Assembly: GCA_020073565.1 (NCBI GenBank)
Contig: JAIQEY010000033.1
Location: forward strand, 1-64,000
Origin: Terriglobia bacterium
Lineage (GTDB): Bacteria > Acidobacteriota > Terriglobia > Terriglobales > Acidobacteriaceae
Direction: 5' to 3'
DNA length: 64,000 nt
Shown here: piece by piece, positions 10,438 to 19,628 of the stretch
Position numbering within the stretch: position 1 is the first letter of the stretch
Layout: each line of letters starts with the position of its first letter
The notes under the pieces: generated by a model
The model's database searches: none
Told to the model about the DNA's origin: nothing
What the model saw: the letters and a program-made list of their open reading frames with translations, nothing else
Translations under genes and position numbers: made by a program

Positions 10438-11547
10438 CTATCGCCGGGCCGCCGGGACCTTGGCTGCCTCCGAGGCCGACGGCATCGTAGTCACCCGCCC
10501 CTGCGTGCCCGTGGCCTGCGCAGCGGCAGCCGGAGCCGCCGGTTGCGCCGCCGCCGGAACCATTCCCAGAGCCTTGCGCACTTCGGCATCCAGCTTCGCC
10601 ATCGTGTCCTTGTTTTCCTTGAGGAATGCGCGGGCGTTCTCGCGTCCCTGCCCAATCCGCTCGCCCTTGTAGCTGAACCAGGAACCTGATTTTTCCAGAA
10701 TATTGACATTTACCGCCAGGTCCAGCAGATCGCCTTCGCGGGAAATTCCTTCCCCATAGAGAATGTCGAACTCGGCCTCGCGGAATGGCGCGGCCACTTT
10801 GTTCTTCACAATCTTGACCCGCGTCCGCGAGCCCGTGACCACGTCACCTTCCTTGATCGCCGCAATCCGCCGGATATCAATCCGCACCGACGAATAAAAT
10901 TTCAGAGCGCGTCCGCCCGTCGTGGTTTCCGGATTGCCGAACATCACGCCAATCTTTTCGCGGATCTGGTTAATGAAGATCAGGCAGGTGCGCGACTTGG
11001 CCACCGTCCCCGTCAGCTTACGCAGCGCCTGCGACATCAAGCGCGCCTGCAGGCCCATGTGGCTGTCGCCCATTTCGCCGTCGAGTTCGGCCTTCGGGAC
11101 GAGCGCCGCCACCGAGTCCACCACCAGCACGTCAATCGCGTTCGAGCGCACCAGCGCCTCGGTGATTTCCAGCGCCTGCTCGCCGTAGTCAGGCTGCGAA
11201 ACCAGCAGGTTGTCTACGTCCACGCCCAACTTCTTGGCATACGCCGGATCGAGCGCATGCTCGGCATCGACGAACGCCGCCATGCCGCCGGCCTTCTGCG
11301 CCTCGGCAATGACCTGCAAGGCAATGGTCGTCTTGCCGGACGACTCCGGCCCGAAGATTTCGACCACCCGCCCGCGCGGCACTCCTCCCACACCCAGCGC
11401 GGCATCAAACGAAATCGCGCCCGTCGAAATCACCGCGATCGGGACGATGGCTTCCTTCGACCCCAGCCGCATGATGGAACCTTTGCCAAACTGCTTTTCG
11501 ATTTGTGCAAATGCGAGATCAATTGCCTTGCTGCGCTCGTCGGCCAT
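10438..11547 (-). CDS. recA: Recombinase RecA
   Basis: GPESSGKTT Walker [33 protein letters not shown]. Confidence 0.98.
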   Translation of the reverse strand: MADERSKAIDLAFAQIEKQFGKGSIMRLGSKEAIVPIAVISTGAISFDAALGVGGVPRGRVVEIFGPESSGKTTIALQVIAEAQKAGGMAAFVDAEHALDPAYAKKLGVDVDNLLVSQPDYGEQALEITEALVRSNAIDVLVVDSVAALVPKAELDGEMGDSHMGLQARLMSQALRKLTGTVAKSRTCLIFINQIREKIGVMFGNPETTTGGRALKFYSSVRIDIRRIAAIKEGDVVTGSRTRVKIVKNKVAAPFREAEFDILYGEGISREGDLLDLAVNVNILEKSGSWFSYKGERIGQGRENARAFLKENKDTMAKLDAEVRKALGMVPAAAQPAAPAAAAQATGTQGRVTTMPSASEAAKVPAARR

Positions 11548-11797
11548 GAAAGCTGCTCCTGAACCTGTTCTTGAATTTGCGGGTATGAGTCTCCCGTAGC
11601 CTACACCCGCCGGCTGGAGTGATTAAGTGCGGGCTGTCACATCAGTTTCGGTCAGTTTAGCATAGAGCGAATGAAAAGCGAAGCGCGCAGGTGATCGAAT
11701 TGGTTCCGGGGCGACCATCTTTAGGGCCGGGAACGCCCAGCGCACGGAGGGCAAAGGATCACCGCCGAGGACCATGGGTTCTTGCTAGACTTGCTTC

Positions 11798-12691
11798 ATG
11801 CAGGCGGCAGCCCAACCCGAAACCACGAACGGCCGCGGCACACTTGGCCCCGGGTCGTCTCTCTACCTGGTCGCCACCCCCATCGGCAATCTGGAAGACA
11901 TCACGCTCCGCGCCCTGCGCGTCCTGAAGGAAGTTGACCTGATCGCCTGCGAAGACACGCGCCAGACACAAAAGCTCCTTAGCCACTACGGCATCCAGAC
12001 GCGCACCGTCAGCTACCACGAGCACAACGAGATGACCAAAGCGGCTGAGCTGATCGTGGACCTCGAAAGCGGCGCCAAAATCGCGCTCGTCACCGACGCT
12101 GGCATGCCCGGCATCTCCGACCCCGGCTTCCGCCTGATCGCGCTCGCCATCCGCCATCACGTTCCGGTCGTCCCGATCCCCGGCGCATCGGCGTTCCTTG
12201 CGGCCCTGGTCGCCAGCGGACTGCCCACCGACTCCTTCCGCTTCAGCGGCTTTCTCCCCGCCAAATCCGGCCAGCGCCGCAAGCTGCTGGAGAGTGTCCG
12301 TGAGTCGCCAAGAACGCAGGTCTTCTACGAAGCTCCGCATCGGCTGCTGGAGACGCTAGCCGATGTAGTCGAAGTTCTGGGAAGCGACCGCCACGTAGTG
12401 GTAGCGCGCGAAGTAACGAAGCTCCACGAAGAGTTCCTTCGCGGGCGAGCCAAAGAAGTTCTGGCGCAGCTGAAGTCGCGAGGCGAGGTAAAAGGCGAAA
12501 TCACGCTGCTGATTGCCAAGCAGGAGAGCTCCGAGCCGCGAGCCGCGAGCTCCGAGCTAAGTGTCGCCCAGCGCGTGAAGCAAATCATGTCCGAAGAGAA
12601 GGTGGACGAAAAATCCGCGCTGAAGAAAGTTGCCAAGGAGCGCGGCATCGGCAAAAGCGAAGCCTACCGGGAACTGCAGCGAACCAAGTAG
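11798..12691 (+). CDS. rsmI: 16S rRNA (cytidine1402-2'-O)-methyltransferase
   Basis: LYLVATPIGNLEDITLRAL, CEDTRQTQKLL, TDAGMPGISDPG. Confidence 0.96.
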   Translation: MQAAAQPETTNGRGTLGPGSSLYLVATPIGNLEDITLRALRVLKEVDLIACEDTRQTQKLLSHYGIQTRTVSYHEHNEMTKAAELIVDLESGAKIALVTDAGMPGISDPGFRLIALAIRHHVPVVPIPGASAFLAALVASGLPTDSFRFSGFLPAKSGQRRKLLESVRESPRTQVFYEAPHRLLETLADVVEVLGSDRHVVVAREVTKLHEEFLRGRAKEVLAQLKSRGEVKGEITLLIAKQESSEPRAASSELSVAQRVKQIMSEEKVDEKSALKKVAKERGIGKSEAYRELQRTK

Positions 12692-12726
12692 CGCCGGCGT
12701 CCCCGCCCGTGTAGGCCAGGCACGTT

Positions 12727-13482
12727 CTACATCCCCGGCATCTTGCCCAGGAAAATCAAAACCATGTCGATCGTGTCGCACACCCCGTGCGCGACAATCG
12801 GCACGCAAAGATTGCGTCCCGTGCGCATGTACATCAAACCGAGCGCCAGCCCGGCGATCCCCTCTTCCGCCCAGCCCGTCAGCCCCTGATATCCGTGTGC
12901 GAAACCGAAGACGACACTCACAAGCACCAAGCTGACAATCCATGCCCGGGGCCTCCGGCCGCCCACATCCGCGACGCGGTGCATCAGGTACCCGCGCCAG
13001 ACCATCTCCTCGCCAAAGGCCGCCAGCGTCCAGGAAAGCGCAATGAAGAGCATTGTCATCTTGATATTCCCGGTGAGCATCCGAAACAGTTCCAGGTCCG
13101 GTTGCCTCCCGAGGAGCCTAGCCAGAATCGGCTGCGTGACCAGCAGCTGAAATGTTTCCAGCAGCGCCCCCAGGAAGACGCCAACGGCGATCGTCATGGC
13201 CCATGATCGGTAGCGAGTGAGCCCAACGTCCCGCCAACGCAACCTTCGCACTCGCAGAGAGATCCATCCCAGCAGAAGCAGCTCCGGAGTCTTCGAGAAA
13301 GGAATCCATCCTCGGTGATCTGCGTAGAAGATCAGGGCGACAATCAGGAATTCAGCGAGGGCGAGCCACTTACTGCTGCGCCAGCTCCCACCGGCCCCAG
13401 CGTTCTCGGCCCGCCGCGAGTCCGTCCCGACGCTGCCGCGTGCCGCCACGGTGATCATGTCGACCCTGCCCGATTCGTTCAA
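12727..13482 (-). CDS. CPBP family intramembrane metalloprotease
   Basis: EEMVWRGYL and GFAHGYQG motifs, multiple TMs. Confidence 0.88.
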   Translation of the reverse strand: MNESGRVDMITVAARGSVGTDSRRAENAGAGGSWRSSKWLALAEFLIVALIFYADHRGWIPFSKTPELLLLGWISLRVRRLRWRDVGLTRYRSWAMTIAVGVFLGALLETFQLLVTQPILARLLGRQPDLELFRMLTGNIKMTMLFIALSWTLAAFGEEMVWRGYLMHRVADVGGRRPRAWIVSLVLVSVVFGFAHGYQGLTGWAEEGIAGLALGLMYMRTGRNLCVPIVAHGVCDTIDMVLIFLGKMPGM

Positions 13483-13593
13483 TCAGCAACTCCCTCCAAT
13501 TGCCTCGTCGGTCGAGTTTGACTATTTTTCCGGAGGCGGGCTCGACCGGACAGCCGGGGGCAGCTGTCCCTACGTGATTCCAGATGATCGCGG

Positions 13594-14052
13594 CTACTTG
13601 CTCAACTCCTTCTTCACCGCCTCGCTAACCACCTTTCCATCCACCCGCATCCCGGCGGCAGCGAAGCGGGCCATGGCGGCCTTCATCACCGAGCCCATGT
13701 CTTTCATGGTCGGCGCGGGAGTCATCTCGGCGATCGCGGCTTTCACTCCGGCGACGATGTCTTCCTCACCCGCAGCCTTGGGCAGGTAGGTTTCGATCAG
13801 TTTGATTTCGGCGGCTTCCTTGTCGGCCATCTCCTGGCGTCCGCCCTTGGTGAACTGCTCGATCGAGTCCTTGCGCTGCTTGATGAGCGTGGAGAGCACC
13901 TGCTGCGACTCCTTGTCGTCGAGCGGCGCCATCTTCTCGATTTCTTTGTTCTTGAGGGCGGTCTTTACCATGCGCAGGGTGGAGAGGCGTTGCTCCTCGC
14001 GCGCCTTCATGGCGGCGACAATGTCTTTCTGAATCTGGTCGATTAAAGGCAT
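13594..14052 (-). CDS. GatB/YqeY domain protein
   Basis: DIVAAMKAREEQRLSTLRMVKTALKNKEIE, YLPKAAGEEDI. Confidence 0.93.
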   Translation of the reverse strand: MPLIDQIQKDIVAAMKAREEQRLSTLRMVKTALKNKEIEKMAPLDDKESQQVLSTLIKQRKDSIEQFTKGGRQEMADKEAAEIKLIETYLPKAAGEEDIVAGVKAAIAEMTPAPTMKDMGSVMKAAMARFAAAGMRVDGKVVSEAVKKELSK

Positions 14053-14185
14053 GCGAGGATTATAGAACGCTGCGCACTGCGAGCCTCGAGCTACGCGCTT
14101 CGAGCAATCAGTTTGCTCCTAGCTCGAGAGTCAGAGTCTCGTTGCCTACTTCTGCAATCTGACTTCTGACTTTTGACTTCGGCAG

Positions 14186-14476
14186 CTATACTCCAGCCAT
14201 GAACACGGCATTGCCCAAGGTCTCGGCCAGGCGAAGCTGTTTCAGTTCGCGATACTCTTCGGAGTTGTACCAGCGATGCGCGTCTTCCAGGCTGGGAAAC
14301 TGGATCATCACGGGGAAGACCGGCTGGTAGGAGCCTTCGACGACTTCGAAAGGCCCTCCGATCACAAGGTAGCGGCCGCCAAACTTCTCCACTACGGGCG
14401 CAACGCGAGCTTTGTACTCTTCCATCTTCGCCGCGTCTTTGATCTCGCGAACATCGACCAGGTAATAGGCAGACAT
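14186..14476 (-). CDS. DUF1330 domain protein
   Basis: FGGRYLVIGGPFEVVEGSYQP...MIQFPSLEDAHRWYNSEEY. Confidence 0.9.
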   Translation of the reverse strand: MSAYYLVDVREIKDAAKMEEYKARVAPVVEKFGGRYLVIGGPFEVVEGSYQPVFPVMIQFPSLEDAHRWYNSEEYRELKQLRLAETLGNAVFMAGV

Positions 14477-14600
14477 GGACAGATTATAGAACGCTGCGAG
14501 CTGCGGGCTTCGAGCTAGGAGCGAACTGGTTGCTCGAAGCTCGCGGCTCGCAGCCTCGCACTTCCCACGACGCTTACGAATCTTCTAGACTGTTAGTTCC

Positions 14601-15767
14601 ATGCTGCGAAAAAACAGGCTCTTCACTCCCGGACCCACTCCTCTTCTCCCGGCGGCGCAAAACGCGATGGCTGCCTATAGTGCGCACCATCGCACCGCCG
14701 AATTCCGTGCGCTGTTTTCGCGCGTGCTCGCCGACCTGAAAGAATTCATCGGCACGAAGAACGATGTGATCGTGCTGACCGCCTCCGGCACCGGGCTGAT
14801 GGAAGCCTCGATCTCGAACCTGACTTCGCCCGGCGACCGGGTGCTCGTGCTCACGGCGGGCAAGTTCGGCGAGCGCTGGACGTCGCTGGCAAAGGCCTTC
14901 GGATGCGCGATTGAAACCGTGGCCGCTCCCTACGGCAACACGATTCCGCTCGACGAAGTGCGCACCAAACTCACGCCTGACGTTCGCTGCGTGTACGTGC
15001 AAGCCACGGAAAGTTCGACCGGCGCGCGCCACGACGTCGAAGCAATGTCGAAACTGGTGCGCGCGCTGCCGGACACGTTGCTCGTCGTCGATGCCATCAC
15101 CGGGCTCGGCACCACGCGCTTCGACGCCGATGGCTGGGGCATCGACCTCATCATCGGAGGATCGCAGAAAGCGCTCATGATTCCACCCGGTCTGGCCTAT
15201 GGCGCGGTCAGCGAGCGAGCATGGCAGCGTATGGAGAAGACGAAATCTCCGCGCTACTATTTCGATCTGCGAAAGGAACGCAAAGCAGCAGAGAAGAGCG
15301 AGACCGCTTACACGCCAGCGACCTCCCTGTTCGCCGGATTAGCGGCCGCGCTCGACTACATTCGCCAACTGGGCGAAGGCAACCTGTCGGCGGGACGGGA
15401 CGAGCTCATCGCCAACGCCGAACTATGCGCCGCCATGACGCGGGCGGGAGTCGAGGCTCTCGGCTACAAACTGTTCGCGCCTAAGTCGCCTGCCGCGGCA
15501 CTGACGGCTATCGCTGCACCAGCAGGCATCGATTCGTCGACCATTGTGAAGCGGTTCCGCGAGCAATTTGGAGCCGTGGTCGCCAACGGACAGGCCGAAA
15601 TGAAAGGCCAGCTCTTCCGCATCGCGCATCTCGGCTACTACGATTACCTGGACACAGTCGGAGTGCTCGCCGCGCTCGAACACGTGACGGCGGAAGTGAC
15701 CGGGAGATCAGTAGATTTCGGCAGCGCAGTGCGCGCAGCGCAAGAAGTCTACGCAAAGGGGCACTAG
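14601..15767 (+). CDS. Alanine-glyoxylate/serine-pyruvate class V aminotransferase
   Basis: FTPGPTPLLPAAQ, LTASGTGLMEA, GGSQKALMIPPGLAY. Confidence 0.92.
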   Translation: MLRKNRLFTPGPTPLLPAAQNAMAAYSAHHRTAEFRALFSRVLADLKEFIGTKNDVIVLTASGTGLMEASISNLTSPGDRVLVLTAGKFGERWTSLAKAFGCAIETVAAPYGNTIPLDEVRTKLTPDVRCVYVQATESSTGARHDVEAMSKLVRALPDTLLVVDAITGLGTTRFDADGWGIDLIIGGSQKALMIPPGLAYGAVSERAWQRMEKTKSPRYYFDLRKERKAAEKSETAYTPATSLFAGLAAALDYIRQLGEGNLSAGRDELIANAELCAAMTRAGVEALGYKLFAPKSPAAALTAIAAPAGIDSSTIVKRFREQFGAVVANGQAEMKGQLFRIAHLGYYDYLDTVGVLAALEHVTAEVTGRSVDFGSAVRAAQEVYAKGH

Positions 15768-15834
15768 TTCGTAACCTGGAGTCAGCGTTCTTTTCTGATT
15801 GTTTTCCCGAGCGGAGCGAGGGATGCGGCAGTTC

Positions 15835-16977
15835 TTACGAATCCAGCGCCTCTTTTCGCAGCTTGCGGCTTTCGGCGAGCAGCGCCATCGAGTGCATCAG
15901 GTTCTGCAGCGTCACAATTCCGACCAGATGCTGTTCGTCGACGACCGGAATAATGCTCAGGTTGCGGGATGCGAGTTTGCGGAAGGCGGACGCGAGCGAC
16001 TCCTGCTTCGAAGCCACGTCGAAGATCCGGTTCATGGCGGCTTGCACGTAACCATTGCCTTCGGCGCGCAAGGCGTCGAGGATTTTCTGCTTCGAAATGA
16101 CACCCACCATGTCGCCGCCGCGTACGACCGGGAAATCGTCCTGCAGCGTGTGCACGGCCTTGTCGAGCGCATCTTCGAGCGTGTCGGCCGGTGAGAGTGT
16201 GGCGAAATCGGTGAGCATGATCTCTTCCAGACGAACTCTCTGGAGCACAGACTGGAACATCGCCGAGCGTTCTTCGAGTTGCGCGCCGGTAAAAAGAAAG
16301 AAGCCGATCATCATCAGCCAATAGCCATCCCATCGCGTCTCAGGGCGGGTGCTGATCAGCATTCCGAGCATGATCATCAGGATGGAAAAGACATTGCCGA
16401 TGCGCACGGCGCGCTGGGTCGCCTGCACCAGGTCCATCCGCCGGGTAAACAGCGCGCGCAGGACGCGGCCGCCGTCCATGGGATAGGCAGGCAGCAGGTT
16501 GAACAATCCGAGGTAGACATTTGCCCAAACCAGGCTGCGCAGCAAGGCGCTCCAATGGAGCAGGGGCTTTGCGGTGAGCGAAACGCCGTGCGCGACGCTG
16601 AGCAAAACCAGTGCAGAGATTCCGGCGATTGCAAGATTCACGAGCGGCCCGGCAATGGCAATGCGGATGTCGCGCTTCCAGGCATTGATCGGATCCGGGA
16701 CGGCATGGGCTTCGTCAAGGATGGTGACGCCGCCGATGGGCAGAAGGATAATGCCTTTGGCCGGAACGCCGGAACCGCGTGCGACCAGAGCATGGCCGAG
16801 TTCATGCAGGATCACGCTGCCGAGAAGGATGCCGAACAAGCCGAGGACGCGGAGAGCGGCGGTTGGATCCTGAGTCGCAGCGGTACTCCACAGAAAGACG
16901 AGCAAGAACAAGAATGTCAGATGGATACGGATTTCGATTCCGAATAGCCGTCCGACCGGGATGGACCAACTGCGCAT
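15835..16977 (-). CDS. Site-2 protease (M50) with tandem CBS domains
   Basis: HELGHALVARGSG, NLLPAYPMDGGRVLR, CBS region; start at MRSWSIPVGRLFGIEIRIH, upstream ORF extension is repeat-derived. Confidence 0.92.
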   Translation of the reverse strand: MRSWSIPVGRLFGIEIRIHLTFLFLLVFLWSTAATQDPTAALRVLGLFGILLGSVILHELGHALVARGSGVPAKGIILLPIGGVTILDEAHAVPDPINAWKRDIRIAIAGPLVNLAIAGISALVLLSVAHGVSLTAKPLLHWSALLRSLVWANVYLGLFNLLPAYPMDGGRVLRALFTRRMDLVQATQRAVRIGNVFSILMIMLGMLISTRPETRWDGYWLMMIGFFLFTGAQLEERSAMFQSVLQRVRLEEIMLTDFATLSPADTLEDALDKAVHTLQDDFPVVRGGDMVGVISKQKILDALRAEGNGYVQAAMNRIFDVASKQESLASAFRKLASRNLSIIPVVDEQHLVGIVTLQNLMHSMALLAESRKLRKEALDS

Positions 16978-17133
16978 AGAGACGCCTACCAGTATTCTAT
17001 CTAGATAGACACTGGTGGAAGGCCTGAAGTTGCTAAAAGGCGAATCGAAAGGGCTGGGGCGGAAGAAACTGGCGCAAGAGCATTTGCCGCTGCACGCTTT
17101 TCGCGGGCAGGAGTGCCCGCGCCACACTCGACT

Positions 17134-17694
17134 ATGCGGGTGATTGCGGGACAATATCGAAGCCGGCCGCTGCGGTCGTTGCGCGGGATGGATGTTCGCC
17201 CAACGTCGGACAGGCTGCGGGAGACGCTGTTTAACGTGCTGTGCGCGGGCGACCCAACCGCTCTGGCTGGAACAACCTGGCTCGATTTATATGCCGGGAC
17301 AGGCGCGGTGGGGATTGAGGCGCTGAGCCGTGGAGCGGCTGCGGTCTATTTCGCTGAGTCGTCCAGAGCAGCCGCCGGGCTGATCGGAGAGAACTTGGGG
17401 TCGTTGGGGATTGCGGGTGGGTTCCAGATCGTGCAGGGCGAGGCGGGGAAGGCCTTGCGCCAATGGGAAAGGACAGGAGTCGCGGCGGATTTCGTTTTTC
17501 TTGATCCGCCTTACCGTTTGCGGGAAGAATACGCGAGGACTTTGGAGGCTTTGGCTGGATTGAAGTTGTTGCGCGAATCTAGCGTGGTGATTGCTGAGCA
17601 CGAGAAGAGATTCGATCCCGGAGCCGAATTCGGAACCCTGCGACGGTACCGCAAGTTGGAACAGGGAGATGCGGGGTTGAGTTTTTATCGATAA
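17134..17694 (+). CDS. rsmD: 16S rRNA (guanine966-N2)-methyltransferase
   Basis: MRVIAGQYRSRPL, RPTSDRLRETLFN, FLDPPY. Confidence 0.93.
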   Translation: MRVIAGQYRSRPLRSLRGMDVRPTSDRLRETLFNVLCAGDPTALAGTTWLDLYAGTGAVGIEALSRGAAAVYFAESSRAAAGLIGENLGSLGIAGGFQIVQGEAGKALRQWERTGVAADFVFLDPPYRLREEYARTLEALAGLKLLRESSVVIAEHEKRFDPGAEFGTLRRYRKLEQGDAGLSFYR

Positions 17695-17702
17695 AGGACC
17701 TT

Positions 17703-17777
17703 TTCACCACAGAGGCACAGAGCCACAGAGAAAATCAGTTTCGCATCTTCTCTGTGACTCTGTATCTCTGTGGTGAA
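17703..17777. repeat. Family A inverted repeat (CACAGAG words)
   Basis: TTCACCACAGAGGCACAGAGCCACAGAGAA / TTCTCTGTGACTCTGTATCTCTGTGGTGAA. Confidence 0.9.
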
Positions 17778-17832
17778 CAGACCGCGGCCCTTAGCGAGGG
17801 TCCGGCGGCGCTTCTCGCTATAATCGAAACGC

Positions 17833-19119
17833 ATGACTAATTTTCCACCGGTTGACGAACAACTGGCTTACATCAAGAAGGGTGCGGCGGAGATTGTCAA
17901 AGAATCCGAGCTTCGTGCCAAGCTTGAACGCTCGCTCCAGACAGGCAAGCCCCTGCGCGTAAAGCTCGGCATGGATCCGACCGCGCCCGACTTGCACCTC
18001 GGACACACGGTCGTCCTGCGCAAGCTTAAGCACTTCCAGGATCTCGGGCACACCATCATTTTTCTGATCGGCGATTTCACCGGCATGATCGGGGATCCGA
18101 CTGGGCGGTCAGCGACTCGGCCGCCGCTGTCGAGAGAACAGATCGACCAGAACGCCGAGACTTATAAAGCACAGGTCTTCAAGATCCTCGACGCCAAGAA
18201 AACAGTTGTGGACTTCAACAGCCGCTGGTTCTCGAAGTTTTCCTCGGAGGATTTCATCCGCCTCGCGGCGAAGTACACCGTCTCGCAGATGCTCGAGCGA
18301 GAGGAGTTCCACAAGCGCTTTCAGGAGGAGAAGCCGATTGCCATACATGAGTTGCTCTATCCGCTGGCGCAGGGATACGACTCGGTGGCGCTGGAGGCCG
18401 ACGTGGAACTGGGCGGCACGGATCAAAAGTTCAATCTGCTGGTTGGCCGCGAGTTGCAGCGCGCGTACGGGCAGGAATCGCAGGTGGTGCTGACCACGCC
18501 GATTCTCGAAGGCCTCGACGGCGTCAACAAGATGTCGAAGTCGTTGGGGAACGCGATTGGCATTCACGAGCCACCGCTGGAGATGTACGGGAAAATCATG
18601 TCGATTTCCGACCACATGATGTGGCGGTACTATGAGTTGCTGACGGACGTGCGGTCCGAGCAGATCGCAGCGATGAAAGCGGATGTGGCGAGCGGGAAGG
18701 CGCATCCGATGGCGCTGAAAAAAGAACTGGCACGCTCGATTGTGGCGGATTTTCACTCGGCAGAGGCGGCGGCGAAAGCGGCGGAGGATTGGGCGAAGCA
18801 GTTTCAGAAGCGTGAAGTGCCGGACGACCTGGAAGAAGTGGAGGCAAGGGCATCTGACGTGTTGGCTCGAAGCGAAGGTGGAACGGCGGAGGCAATGGCC
18901 GAGCTCCGGGAGTCGGGACAGTTCAGAATCAAGCTCGACAGACTACTCGTAGCAATGGGCCTCGCGGAATCGATAAGTGACGCCGTTCGAAAAATCAAGC
19001 AGAACGCGGTTAGGGTAAATGGCGAATTGAAAACGGAACCCGTCATATTCTTGGAGACGCGAAAGGGAGCAACGGTTCGCGTAGGTAAGAAAATTAAGAA
19101 GGTCCGTTTTGTAGTCTAG
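17833..19119 (+). CDS. tyrS: Tyrosyl-tRNA synthetase
   Basis: [38 protein letters not shown]-terminal S4 domain. Confidence 0.97.
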   Translation: MTNFPPVDEQLAYIKKGAAEIVKESELRAKLERSLQTGKPLRVKLGMDPTAPDLHLGHTVVLRKLKHFQDLGHTIIFLIGDFTGMIGDPTGRSATRPPLSREQIDQNAETYKAQVFKILDAKKTVVDFNSRWFSKFSSEDFIRLAAKYTVSQMLEREEFHKRFQEEKPIAIHELLYPLAQGYDSVALEADVELGGTDQKFNLLVGRELQRAYGQESQVVLTTPILEGLDGVNKMSKSLGNAIGIHEPPLEMYGKIMSISDHMMWRYYELLTDVRSEQIAAMKADVASGKAHPMALKKELARSIVADFHSAEAAAKAAEDWAKQFQKREVPDDLEEVEARASDVLARSEGGTAEAMAELRESGQFRIKLDRLLVAMGLAESISDAVRKIKQNAVRVNGELKTEPVIFLETRKGATVRVGKKIKKVRFVV

Positions 19120-19134
19120 TTAACACTCAACTTT

Positions 19135-19202
19135 GTCATCCTGAGCGGAGCAGGCGGATTCGCGAATGCGAATCCGTCTGCGGAGTCGAAGGACCCCTAC
19201 TC
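19135..19202 (+). repeat. Left copy of composite inverted repeat (TGTCATCCTGAGCGGAG / inner palindrome GCGGATTCGC-GAAT-GCGAATCCG / GTCGAAGGACCCCTACTC)
   Basis: Read directly; reverse-complement relative at 19525-19592. Confidence 0.85.
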
Positions 19203-19519
19203 TCACCGGAACTTGTCATCCAGGGGAACCACTCCCGCGCCAGATCCAGCCAGCGCGGGTTGAGCGCCTCGATTAGGGCGATCTTCTTCGACCGCCGCCA
19301 TCCTTTGAGCTGCTTCTCGCGGTTGATCGCTTTGTGAACTTCGTCGAACGATTCCCAGTACAGCAAACGCTCGAGCTGATATTTGTCCGTGAATCCCTCG
19401 ATACGGTGGAACTTGTGCTCAAAAACGCGTTTGTGCAGGTTGCCGGTCATTCCGATGTAGAGCGTGCCCGACAAGCTGCCCATGATGTACACGCAGTACG
19501 TCCTTCGCTCGTTAGGCAT
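19136..19519 (-). CDS. Small GIY-YIG nuclease family protein
   Basis: YCVYIMGSLSGTLYIGMTGNLHKRVFEHK, REKQLKGWRRSKKIALIEALNPRWLDL; stop codon lies inside left repeat. Confidence 0.93.
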   Translation of the reverse strand: MPNERRTYCVYIMGSLSGTLYIGMTGNLHKRVFEHKFHRIEGFTDKYQLERLLYWESFDEVHKAINREKQLKGWRRSKKIALIEALNPRWLDLAREWFPWMTSSGESRGPSTPQTDSHSRIRLLRSG

Positions 19520-19524
19520 AGGAG

Positions 19525-19592
19525 GGAGTAGGGGCCCTTCGACTACGATAACCATTCACTTCGTGAATGGTTATCTACGCTCAGGGTGACAG
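19525..19592 (-). repeat. Right (inverted) copy of composite repeat with inner palindrome ATAACCATTCAC-GAA-GTGAATGGTTAT
   Basis: Reverse complement reads ACTGTCACCCTGAGCGTAG...CGTAGTCGAAGGGGCCCCTACTCC, parallel to left copy. Confidence 0.85.
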
Positions 19593-19628
19593 TTTGAAAG
19601 AGTTGGATAACAAACGCAGTGATGCGGC

